This document shows positions 53,762 to 64,000 of a stretch of 64,000 bases of DNA, piece after piece. The position numbers and the translations under genes were made by a program. The first letter of the stretch is position 1, and the number at the start of each line of letters is the position of its first letter. Source of the stretch: Trichoplax adhaerens (taxonomy: Eukaryota > Placozoa > Uniplacotomia > Trichoplacea > Trichoplacidae); NCBI RefSeq assembly GCF_000150275.1, contig NW_002060948.1, forward strand, positions 5,064,241 to 5,128,240. Direction: 5' to 3'. The notes under the pieces are model-generated. The model was not told the DNA's origin. It was given only the letters and a program-made list of their open reading frames with translations, and did no database searches.

Positions 53762-54220
53762 TAAGAAAAGTCCGTCCATCCGAGAGAGAGTGATCACTCA
53801 AGATCGCAGCAAATTCATGGGCCATGGCTAATTCGCCATTCTCGATGATCGCGATCGTCGAAAATGGCGTATCTTACACCTAAGTTGAAGAACAGAGCTT
53901 TCTGTACACGTATTATAAAATGTACATTTGATCGATCCTGCGTTTGTTAACACCTATGACTACATCGCTGAAATGGCTTATATGATTATATAAGAAAAGT
54001 CCGTCCATCCGAGAGAAAATGATCACTCAAGATCGCAGCAAGTTCATGGGCCATGGCTAAATCGCCATTCTCGATGATCGCGATCGTCGAAAATGGCGTA
54101 TCTTACGCCTAAGTTGAAGAACAGAGCTTTCTGTACACGTATTATAAAATGTACATTTGATCGATCCTGCGTTTGTTAACACCTATGATGACTACATCGC
54201 TGAAATGGCTTATATGATTC
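53762..54220. repeat. 229-bp tandem duplication with a near-perfect palindrome in each unit
   Basis: TAAGAAAAGTCCGTCCATCC starts at 53762 and again at 53991; the two units differ at only a few bases and the second ends near 54219. Each contains a 36-base nearly loopless palindrome (53834-53869 and 54063-54098) from CGCCATT to AATGGCG, with GATCGCGATC at its centre and two mispairs in 18. Confidence 0.93.
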
Positions 54221-54564
54221 ATGATACACGCCATATTGCCATTAACACTACTGTACTTACTGAGTTTCAATTCAAACAATTTACATAAATCGTACAGCAT
54301 TATGCTATGTGGGCAACTATGTGGAACATTCATACCCACTCACCCGACCTACGGGTATACACTACTATAAACAGTAGTCTAGAAATAAAGATCATACAGG
54401 AATTTCAACGGAATACAACTTTGATTTTTGAACGAAGGAGTGCTATCGAAAATAATCAGATTGTACAATACTCTTATACTGTACTCCATACTGCATGTAG
54501 TATGTCTCGCCCTGGATCCTGGATACGTATCCATTTTGAATGTAAATCACTCCCGATGTCTTCT

Positions 54565-54585
54565 TCGGACGGGCGGACTTTTCCT
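54565..54585 (-). repeat. Inverted partner of the 53762 repeat end
   Basis: TCGGACGGGCGGACTTTTCCT is, on the other strand, close to the start of the 229-bp units (AAGAAAAGTCCGTCCATCCGA); about 17 of 21 positions pair. The pair could be the degenerate terminal inverted repeats of a small non-autonomous DNA transposon spanning about 53762-54587. Confidence 0.5.
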
Positions 54586-55425
54586 ACTCTATGAGATCGA
54601 AAATGTCGAAAAATAGCTACAGCACCTAGTATGGATCCTCCGTGTCTGTTTGCTAAATCACTCGTACTAATTTAACTGCTAATAATACTAGCTTAACATC
54701 CGGGTCGCTTCGCCAACAGAGATATCGTAATTCATACTCGTCGATTCTTATATAATTATTTCAAGTAGAACTTGGTAATAGATTTTAAGATTGAATGACT
54801 CAATTGACAGTTGGAAAAAATCAGTCAATTCAGAATCGACCGCACGCATCCTAAGGAACTCTACGGTACAGTGACAAGTCTAGGTCTTCTTCCAATATAC
54901 AGTAGTAGAGACTACAGAGTAGTGTACACTTGAAAAGTCCTATCTCATTGTATGTACATTTGTTACGTTTTCAAATATATGATCTTCTACTCGGCAACAA
55001 GGAAGATTTCGTCAAATCTTCGCATGAGTCCCAGTAGTGCTAGAGTGTTGAAGTAAACTTTATTGTTGTACTACAGCGTTCTATAACTGAACAGAACCAA
55101 CGGTTTACATATACTGTAGTATGCTGTACGCTGTATAATAAAGGTCTTTTTTTAGCAGGACATGAAAAATTGCAAATAAAGGTCCCTAGTCACCATACAA
55201 GTCTTGAAAAAGTAAAGCAAAGTCCATGACTGTTCTGTACTAGTATAAAAAAAAAGAACAGAAAAAAATCTTGAAAGTATTACGTAAGCAAGTAAGGCTC
55301 CGAGCCTGCGTACAGCTTTAGTAGTGTCCGATACAGTTGAAAAAAAAAGGAAAATGTAAATCCGGGTAAGCACTCTGGTATCTATTGGATAGCATTAGTA
55401 AGCTAATGTATAACGTCGTAAATGG

Positions 55426-55825
55426 GTTTGAATTGGTAGCAATGCTTCAGAAAACAGACACAGAAGATCCCTTCTTCTTTAACTCTTTGCCGACATTTCT
55501 GTCCCTCTTTCAAAAAAGTCCATCCATACCTCATGTCTCGAAGAACTGGTGCACTCAGCAATGTGACATGACTATGCACAGTATAAAAAACCATGCTATC
55601 TGTGTGCATGACAGCATGGTTTGAATTAGTAGCAATGCTTAAGAAAACAGACACAGAAGATCCCTTCTTCTTTAATTAAGTAACTCTTTGCCGACATTTC
55701 TGTCCCTCTTTCAAAAAAGTCCATCTATACCTCATGTCTCGAAGAACTGGTGCACTCAGCAATGTGACATGACTATGCACAGTATAAAAAAAACCATGCT
55801 GTCTGTGTGGATGACAGCATGGTTT
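55426..55825. repeat. About 193-bp tandem duplication with hairpins
   Basis: GTTTGAATTGGTAGCAATGCTT starts at 55426 and recurs at 55619 with small changes and short insertions. Each unit ends in a hairpin built on AAACCATGCT and AGCATGGTTT. In the second copy the stem is a perfect 13 bp (55791-55803 with 55813-55825, loop 9); in the first it has a mismatch. Confidence 0.92.
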
Positions 55826-55834
55826 TCTGAATTG

Positions 55835-55875
55835 GTACTGTATCATGTGTCACTGCCATATACATGATACAGTAC
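55835..55875. repeat. Perfect 14-bp inverted repeat
   Basis: GTACTGTATCATGT (55835-55848) pairs exactly with ACATGATACAGTAC (55862-55875) across a 13-base loop, directly after the hairpin of the preceding tandem duplication. Confidence 0.93.
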
Positions 55876-57435
55876 TGTACGTCAACGGTGAAGTTTTTCA
55901 TACTGGCACTACTATAGCAAAAAGTGAAGAGGCTTGTAATCACGATTCTGATTTCATAAATGTGAGTGATAAAATAAGGAAAGTGGTGCTTGCCGATTTA
56001 CAGTTCAAATGACCACTTTACTGTATATCACTGCTACTATAGCACTGCACTTTTACTTTCTTTGGATTGAATATAGAATTGTACATGTGGAGAAAAAGGC
56101 CTTACTGTTCTTCTCTCTCTCTAAATTGCAAAGGCCTGTGCCGCTCGTCATACTGTTGTACAAGTACACACCCACAGGGCGGGCCTTGTGACTTGTGACG
56201 TTTCTTTGAATACGCCGAGTCTGAACAGGTTTCAATCTTGTTGGTGTATTGTCAGTACTAGACGCCCTACTGTGACGTTAGTGCTTCATGCTGAGTGCTG
56301 TATTCATTTTAAAAATTGTACTATTCATTGCAAGCCATGCGATGACAGAATTCAGTTATCAGACAAATGGAAAAGCTTTTCCTAGACTCCTATCCAGGAA
56401 GTTGCTGCTCCTTGATGATGCTTTAAAGCGAAGAGACGCTAAATTGAAAATCCAACATTCCTACCAGCCCATGCCTAGTCCAATTCATTGCAATTCAATT
56501 CTACAATGCAACTGAAATGGAAACGTCAATCGTCACTTGGCTGACCTCAGTCTACTTTCTATTGTGTCAGCAATGAATGACCTGAAGTAGACGATCATCC
56601 TCGAGTACGTACTGTCATACAGGTGACTCGCGCAGCTCACCCTCACTGTATTCAGTCAAGCTCTGGTAACGTGCGTCGCGTTGCGTCAGAGTTTCTGGGA
56701 TGTGCAACGAGTGCCAGCGCCCAAGTTGATTGGCATATGGGCAAGGCGGTCATTGTTTGAAGCATTGTAAGGCCTACATGTAGAGTAGTTGTCCGGGACA
56801 TTTTAATGGATTTATACAATAATCATAATCTTCAATCGACATTACTATGTGTCCTTTTAATTACTTGAACCATTTTAGTAATTGTATTGAATTAATTAGC
56901 ATTCTAGTGGCAAGGAGCTCAAGGGCAGATAGGGGGAGCCGGTGAATGAACTACGCTTAGGAGTTAGTATCGCTCACCAGTCAACAACAGCAGATTGTCT
57001 GTCACACTGTGTGTGACTCACCCACCACTTTTCATGTCAGTCGAATGACACGGAACCACGGACTCCATCCTGCACACGCTCTCTCCCAGTACGATACAAC
57101 CACTGGTCTATCAATACAATACGCTCAGATAACTGGTACCGTACCGGAACAAGACGTCAGTGAAAAAGGCTGCCAGCCCCCGGTAGTACTACAGTATATT
57201 CGATTCAGTCTATGGAGTAGGCCAGAGAAAAAAATTTTTTTTCCTTTCACAATTTTTTTTGGCCTCCGATCTTGGACTTGGTTCACTCAAGAGAGTTTTT
57301 ACCCTCTTCAAGCATTCTTACTGGCAATTATTATTACTACTGAAGACTTTCGCAAAGGTTAACTACAGCCAGTTGTTATTAACAAAAACTGTCATTGCTG
57401 TTGGAGACGTGTCGACGAGTTTTTTACACCTGAAA

Positions 57436-60400
57436 TGGGACGAAAAAAGTAAGTTTCTTCCTTAGTTCTCGTCTGGATCGTCAGGGAAAAGGATCGCTTT
57501 ATCGTTCTCATATTCAATCTGGCTGTAATGAATTGAATCATGCTACTCAACGTACCTTTAAAATTCATAGTGTAGCTGAAGAGTAATTGTAGTTTAGTAT
57601 TGTGGAAACGGTCACTGTGTACTGTAGAAGAGGAGTTGTTAGTCAATTTTTTTTTTCCGCCATGTCGTCAACGGCCATGAGCACGACCTTGAATGGAATA
57701 AGCATCTTAGCCTGAGACAAAGTATACGTACATCCTATCGAGGATCAACTGTACAATGTTGTTGTCGTATTACTGCTGTTGATCCGATCCATCTTTTATT
57801 CACTTATTAAAATGTTCTGACCCAATCGTACTCTATCGATATTAACTTGTGCATATCACGTTGTACTGTACGATAGTTGCCCAATGCGCAGTCCTGTACT
57901 GTAGTGTACAGTGTACGGTACGGTTAACCTCAAGGGCATGCAATTCGTTATCGGATCATCGGTCTATGGCATAAATTTCTAGTCATTGACTCTACTTATT
58001 TTTCGACCTGACTGGCTTTTCGCTTAAACTACTTGAACATTCTTAGTCGATTTTTAAAGAGATCAATTGACAGTACTATTAAACTGTTTGACTTTTTTAA
58101 TGCACACGAGTAATCTTGCTTTTAGATTACCGTTTCTATCTCAACAGCTCACATCTCTATCTGTGTGTTTCATTAGGCGGCATGCCAAATTAAAACGAAA
58201 TATCGACGAAGAAGAAGAACACAGTGATGATCAACAATTGACTGATCCCGATGCGGTGAGTTGTCCATACTAAATCACACTTTGATACAATAAATTCTCT
58301 ACTGTTTTACTACGTAATTACCCTTCTGACTATACTGTATTAATACTCAGTATAAGTGCACATTTGTGATAAGTTCCAAATGAATTGTTGCTCGCTGAAC
58401 ACCAGTATGAATCGAACTTACTCACACTGCATAGTGCGTAGTAATGTTTTCTCCTAGGTATTGCGATTCGACACACCAATTTACTATGTACCATTACCTT
58501 TCTGAGATAAATGCACGTGTGCTACTTAAAATTTAATAATGTAATGAATGAATCGAATTCTACCTATTGTATGACGAAATTAATTGGCAGTAGTACCCAC
58601 TCTAAAAAAACGCTTTGGATCGATAAACTGATGCAATCTGTCGCTGCTAGTTGATGGCGTTGTTGTAGATTAAGCTTAACAATTAGCATGGCGTACTGAA
58701 ATTCTCAAAGTGAATGATTGGAAGGCTAACTTATGCTCTTGATTTGTAGTCGCATAACGTTTTGACTACTTTTACTTATGATAACCTCCTGCACGACATG
58801 TACATTTATCGGTACACTACTATGCACAATGATAGTTTTCTGGTTTATAAATCTATTATAAAGGTGAGACGTTTATTGAAATCCTTGGACAGGCCTGTAG
58901 TTAATGTTAGTAATTTGATAGGCCATACGTACGTATGCATGCACCGACTTTATATGATTTTAAAGCACTATACTTGCTGCTTATTTTCCGCACAGTAGAG
59001 AATTACACTTGGGAACCCTATCTGCGTCTTCTAGTAAAATTTCCTGTGAAGTTTATTAAATCTCTAGTTAAACTACACGGATTGGCTTGCCTTCGAAATG
59101 CATGATACTTTAAATCCGCCTACGTTCTATGAATCGATGAGGAGGACCTCAGGAACCATCCCAGCTCATTAGACACCACATTAATAGTAGCAGCAACCAT
59201 AACGAGACTAAATTACCTGCTGTATGCCAGTACTGTAGTACGGAAATCGATCAAAGAGTGATATACTCGTACAGTAAGCACGATATCTGTGGACGAACTA
59301 TTGGTAGAATTTTGTGCAAATGTGAGCTCAATTTTCACAGGTGCATCCAATACAATTTTTAAGTGGACAAAACCCTTTTTGTATGCTTTACATTTTACAT
59401 ACAGTGTGTAAAGTTTAATGGATATCAATTGTAGCAGAACGATGAGTACTTGATTTCTGTAGTATAACTACCAGCGAATAAGAAAGTTAGGTCTAACATT
59501 GTCCAGAACATTGTACTGTAATTAATACGTTCTGCATCTATGCAATAAGTATACGGTCAAAAATATCCATTGTTCACGCTGAAATTGTAAGATTCCTTGC
59601 TATTACGTTACGGCGTTTACCATGTTACCGTTCTCTTTGCATAACGCTCGGGTTACGAAGTACCATACAGTAGTTGCTATATGACGTATTGTTATTTATT
59701 GATATACGTATATACAGTATATATATATAGATACCTTATATCTAAATATTATTATTAATGGATACTGCGTTATTCTTACTTATTATTTTCTTATAAAGCG
59801 TAAGTTACTTTATTATAGTGTTGGTCACGTAGTTCTAAAATTGTTTTAGTCAGCAAATTTGTGATAGCTGATGATTTATAAGGACGAAAGATTCTTAAGA
59901 ATTGACTGAATGATGATGATATATTATTGATGCAAAAGATGTTGGAGCCGTGATAAATGTTAGCTATCAGTGATTCTAAGTATTAATGACACTTATGATG
60001 ATATCATTTCTGGAATCAGTTTCGTGGTATAGAGACGTGGTAAATGCACTTGCTAAAGCAACATTTATACAACTTTTAGTTAATGAGTCATCTCAAATGG
60101 GGGTAGACTGGTAGCTAACTGCTGTGATGAGTCAACATATTACCCAGTACCGCCTATGCTGAACTACTGGTTACTTGTTATTACATGATTTGATGTCAGT
60201 CAGTTCCGCAAGGTGTATTCCCTCATATTTACTTAAAAGTCTAACTTGTAGTTATACAGTTTGTGATAATGTGCGACTGCAGCATATGTATGTTTAGTGG
60301 AGGACAATTTTAATATCAACTTTTTAAATGGGAACCAAGGCATCTCTCACGATGTAGCCTTGAGATCACAATTTCTGTTACAAGATAAGTAATTCTGAGA

Positions 60401-63400
60401 TTGACAGATTATATACGGTATATATATATAATTATATACTATTAAGCTAATTGAATGATATTAGCGATTGTAAAAAAAATCTAAGACAGTATGATTTTAA
60501 TGACACTCGTAAAGTACTATTGCGCCTGTCTCGAAGATTTGTGATTATTTTCCGAGTTCGTAGTTTGGATACTATATGCATCACGGTAAGCATTCGTGCT
60601 GCGGTATACAAAGTAATAAATCTGTACAGTATTATGTGCACATTAAGATAGTGATTGTATCATCTATGTATAAGCTATAACACCAGGAGGATCGAAGATT
60701 TGATTGATGCTATTCATATGTCCTAATTTATTTAAAGTCTGCTTTTCAAAATGTTAAATATTTTGTTATTATTTGATGTAGGAGGACGACAATTATTATT
60801 ATAATGAGGCCGAACAATACTATAATAAAGAAAAGGTAAAGATACCGAGTATATATGAACACATGACTTCAGAAACTTCTCAGAAACCTACTTATTAAAG
60901 TCATATACAGATACAGCATCATGGACGACTAGATAGTAAATCTAGCAATTCATTGTGATACCTAGTTAGCACTGTACAGTATTGAGTTTGTCCGGATAGA
61001 CTTTATTATAAGAGCTAAAACTATAACATGCTGTATCTCTACAAGTCCTATGTAGGTATTATACGACGTACTAGACATTAAATTAATGGATTCTTTTAGT
61101 TTAATAGTAACTACGTATCAAAAATTTTAGTAGATTATCCTTAGGTTTACAGTTTAATTGCAGAGTGTATGATATGAACGAAAATATTGCTACATAAAGT
61201 TTTGCCAACGATTCTATTAATTAATTATCTTAGTACAGATTGTGTATCTACTTAAATTTATTTTATATGCATTTTATGTAAAATTATTTCATAATCTATT
61301 CCTACCAGATCCCTTTAAACGCCGATGATAGCAATGATGAAAACTTTTCTGATCAAGACGAGGTATAGTATTCCTTTCTTCTCTTTGCTTAGATTATGTT
61401 TTAGATTAAAGTGGTCACATGAATTTCACTACCTAATATTCAATATCCTACGAATCCTCCAGTCTCACTTTTAATACTTTTCGACAAAACTCATTAATTA
61501 ATTATTAGGGAATACAGTACCTTAATTAAAGGGTCCCGATAGGGAGTAATATAAACAGTCGGTGAACTGATTTATAAAGCATACTCGTAGAATAACATTT
61601 TTAATTCAGGTTTAAAGTAGTTAGTGATACTGGTTCATATTACACAGTGTTTGGCGGTTTATTGACCTACTTTTAAGGTCATTGCTGTTGTGCTATGCAG
61701 AATTTCAGGAAGACAACTTTTATGTTTATTTGGACATCAAGTTACTTAACTGTGATTGAAAGGGGGTCCCGTTTTGATAAATTAATTAAATAATCTGTCT
61801 TAAATTTCTGCCTGCAGGTGTCGTGCAGATGCCCTAAATTACAATAATTAATGCAATCTAAATTTATTATAGTGTGGTATTAAATGAATTAGCCATGCTA
61901 GCCTGTTATTTTCATACCCAATCAATTTCAATAAATACAGCAAAATGCTTGCTGGTGGAATAATGAATATACAACGAGTACTAGTAGTTTACTAAGTGCA
62001 TTCAATGAGCATCGGTATTGTGTTATTTTAAAGAACCACACTGAAAATCTTTACTTTATTACATAATAATTGTATTACTGATCGGTTTAACGGCATTAAT
62101 ATTGATTTTATTTGCAGGATTTGGACATGGATGGGTTAGAGTCAGATGAAGTAAGAACAGTAAATTAATGTTATTCAGCTTACAAACCTCCTAAGATGTT
62201 ATTTAGGTATCAATGATGATGCCTGTTATTAAGTAGTATGCATTTTTCGCTGAATAGGATTCTGATGAAAGTGTTTCTGTCGATGGTAAAAGCAAAGGTA
62301 AAGCTTGACCGTTATTTTAAGCCTAATTTCAATATTTTTCTCCTACAGATTGGATAGGGTTTTAGATATAATACTTAATATCTATAGCACTATTAGAAAT
62401 TATACTATTACTAATGTGACGACTTTTTACATAGATGAAGATGCAGCTGCAGAAGAGACAGCAAATAATAAGGCCTGGGGCAATAAAAAGAAACCGTTTT
62501 ATCATTTTGATGACGAAGATAATCTTGGTAGGAAGTTGATATAGCAGACGTTTCCTTTAATGAATATCCATGTAGTTTGTATCATAATTTGCTCGCTTTA
62601 ACATCAAACCTTCTCAAAGTTGTCACAATTTGCAACATTATGGGAGCAAAATCATTAAATTTATTTGGATACATACTGACTATAACTAGATGAATCGAAT
62701 GAAGAAGAATTAGCGGAAGATGAAGAAAGAGAAGCTATGCTATTTCAAGAGCAGCAGAATCAAGGCCTGGCGGAGGAGGATTTTGAACTATCGGATCTTT
62801 TGAGCATCGCAAGAGAAAAGGTTGCCCAAGCGGCTGAAGAAGAAAAGCGTCAAATAGATTTCCTGGTAGATTATAGCACAAATTGTATTTAAATATTATT
62901 TTAATTGCCGACTTACTGATGCGTGGCCATCTTATATCACTAGGAGAGAATTCCCAGAGATATCTCAAAGCTATCCCCTAAAGAGCAACTGGAAGTATGA
63001 TATACATTCATTTTACATTCATCCTAATTTGATATCGTAGAATGATTGTCTTCTCAACGCTAACCGTCCGCTTAACGCACATTTCAGATTTTAGTTAAGG
63101 ATGCTCCGGAAATAATGACCTTAATTGAAGACTATAAAGAAAAGGTACAGTGTTTGAGTCTATACTCGTATACAAGTCAGCACGTACATATGCCATATTA
63201 ATTTTCATATTATTCGCAGATGGAAGAGATTGGTCGCACTTTACATCCTTTAATTCAGTTTGCAAAGTGTAAAGGGCTATTATCGAGTCAGGTAAATTGC
63301 GTAAATTGCCTTGAAGTGACCTCATTTAAGCTATTTTCTTAAGTTAACAATCTTGATTGCGTAGGGTATCAGTTATCTTGAAACGAAATATCAGCTATTA

Positions 63401-64000
63401 CTTAAGTAAGTTAATTACCTCAGTCATTAACGCTTTAAGATATTCTGCTATTGAATGCTTTACCTGATGTTGAAGCTATCTATAACGATGTTCCTATACT
63501 TACAATTTTAACTTATTTTGCAGCTACTGCGTCAATGTCAGTTTGTATTTAGCTATGGCAGCTCATGAATCGAACTCAGAATTTGATGTCTCTCTTCATG
63601 AGCATCCAATTATATCAACTTTGTTAGAATATAGACATGTATGTAATGATATTTGGCTGCTTTAAATTAATTTTGCTTTATAAAACATTTGATCAGTTAT
63701 AGTAATGTGGATACCAATAAAATTTTTAACTGTAAGTATGCATTCTTCATATCCGACAGTTAATTGCTGAGATGCATCCTTTGGATCGAGCTGTTGCTTC
63801 GGAAATGGAATGTTTGCTGGAAGAGTATGAGAAACTTAACGTTAATGATATCGCAGGTAAGAAAAGAATTCACGCAACTGATATCTACTATACACCCAGT
63901 TTATAGTATTTTTAGTTTTTTTATTGAATAATTTAATAGCAAAGTACCGTTAAAATAAGTGAACTTAAGTATAAATATCTTTTCTATAGATAAAGGCGTT
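57436..64000 (+). CDS. UTP3: UTP3 / SAS10, small-subunit processome protein (3' end outside window)
   Basis: Fifteen exons join in phase: 57436-57449, 58177-58255, 60782-60835, 61309-61362, 62118-62150, 62258-62297, 62435-62527, 62690-62865, 62944-62994, 63088-63144, 63220-63291, 63365-63405, 63524-63638, 63760-63856 and 63990 onward. UTP3/SAS10 is a nucleolar protein of the U3 processome needed for 18S rRNA maturation. The first exon has 14 coding bases (MGRK plus two bases); it splices to a basic then acidic stretch. Seen further: a Tyr-rich acidic exon (DDNYYYNEAEQYYNKEK), AWGNKKKPFYHFDDED (cf. human SWGQRKKLYYDTD), then the Sas10/Utp3 domain: DAPEIMTLIEDYKEK, HPLIQFAKCKGLLSSQGISYL and NYCVNVSLYLAMAAH. 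The C-terminal Sas10 region lies past the window. Intron 2 spans 2.5 kb and could hide another acidic exon. Confidence 0.92.

Larger units (their letters stand above)
53026..57435. other. Spacer between divergent PPP1R7 and UTP3
   Basis: No coding exon recognised, though the PPP1R7 start exon should be in its left part. It holds two tandem duplications (53762-54220 and 55426-55823) and several GTAC-palindrome words near 53360, 54900, 55120 and 55870. Short open frames within the duplications exist on both strands and have no family motif. Confidence 0.45.

Overview
This is eukaryotic nuclear DNA. It is AT-rich, its genes are split by many mostly short introns (GT-AG with a few exceptions), and gene spacing is moderate (about ten protein genes in 64 kb). 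The gene set is animal: the ciliary GTPase CPLANE2/RSG1, a CDC42 essentially identical in layout to vertebrate CDC42, CD20/MS4A-like four-pass membrane proteins, NOC2L, the Dullard phosphatase CTDNEP1, sds22/PPP1R7 and UTP3/SAS10. A small early-branching animal genome, most likely a placozoan (Trichoplax or Hoilungia type), fits best. That species call is inference from composition, intron style and gene content, not from a database match.

Layout. 0.1-0.3 kb: a possible 3' terminal exon of an unidentified minus-strand gene. 0.7-5.6 kb: CPLANE2 (+, 8 coding exons); its largest intron carries an elongator tRNA-Met gene and a decayed repeat family, and its last intron looks U12-type. 7.0-8.8 kb: CDC42 (-, 4 exons, 191 aa), convergent with CPLANE2. 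8.8-15.0 kb: gene-poor stretch with a satellite rich in the palindromic word GTAC, a fresh 253-bp tandem duplication and a short GC-rich island. 15.0-19.4 kb: NOC2L (+, 17 exons, 727 aa). 20.1-22.6 kb: a Sel1-repeat protein (-, 2 exons), convergent with NOC2L. 26.1-34.0 kb: two tandem CD20-like four-pass membrane protein genes (+, 5 exons each) with matching core exons and unrelated C-terminal tails. 37.4-39.5 kb: a class I SAM-dependent methyltransferase (-, 3 exons, 243 aa). 39.5-46.5 kb: repeat-rich and compositionally odd DNA that holds a probable membrane-anchor exon of CTDNEP1. 46.6-47.7 kb: the catalytic exons of CTDNEP1 (+). 49.2-53.0 kb: PPP1R7/sds22 (-, 9 exons found, 5' end missing). 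53.0-57.4 kb: no gene, but two tandem duplications that carry strong hairpins. 57.4-64.0 kb: UTP3/SAS10 (+, 15 exons found), running off the window end.

The genes do not form one pathway. Themes that recur are ribosome biogenesis in the nucleolus (NOC2L, UTP3), phosphatase control (CTDNEP1, PPP1R7) and small GTPases of polarity and ciliogenesis (CPLANE2, CDC42). Gene models were built by hand: reading frames, splice phases and familiar protein motifs were made to agree across every junction. The most interesting observations are a U12-type intron that cuts the G4 nucleotide-binding motif of CPLANE2 with apparently non-AG ends, and the recurrence in introns and spacers of decayed tandem repeats with periods of about 90-230 bp.
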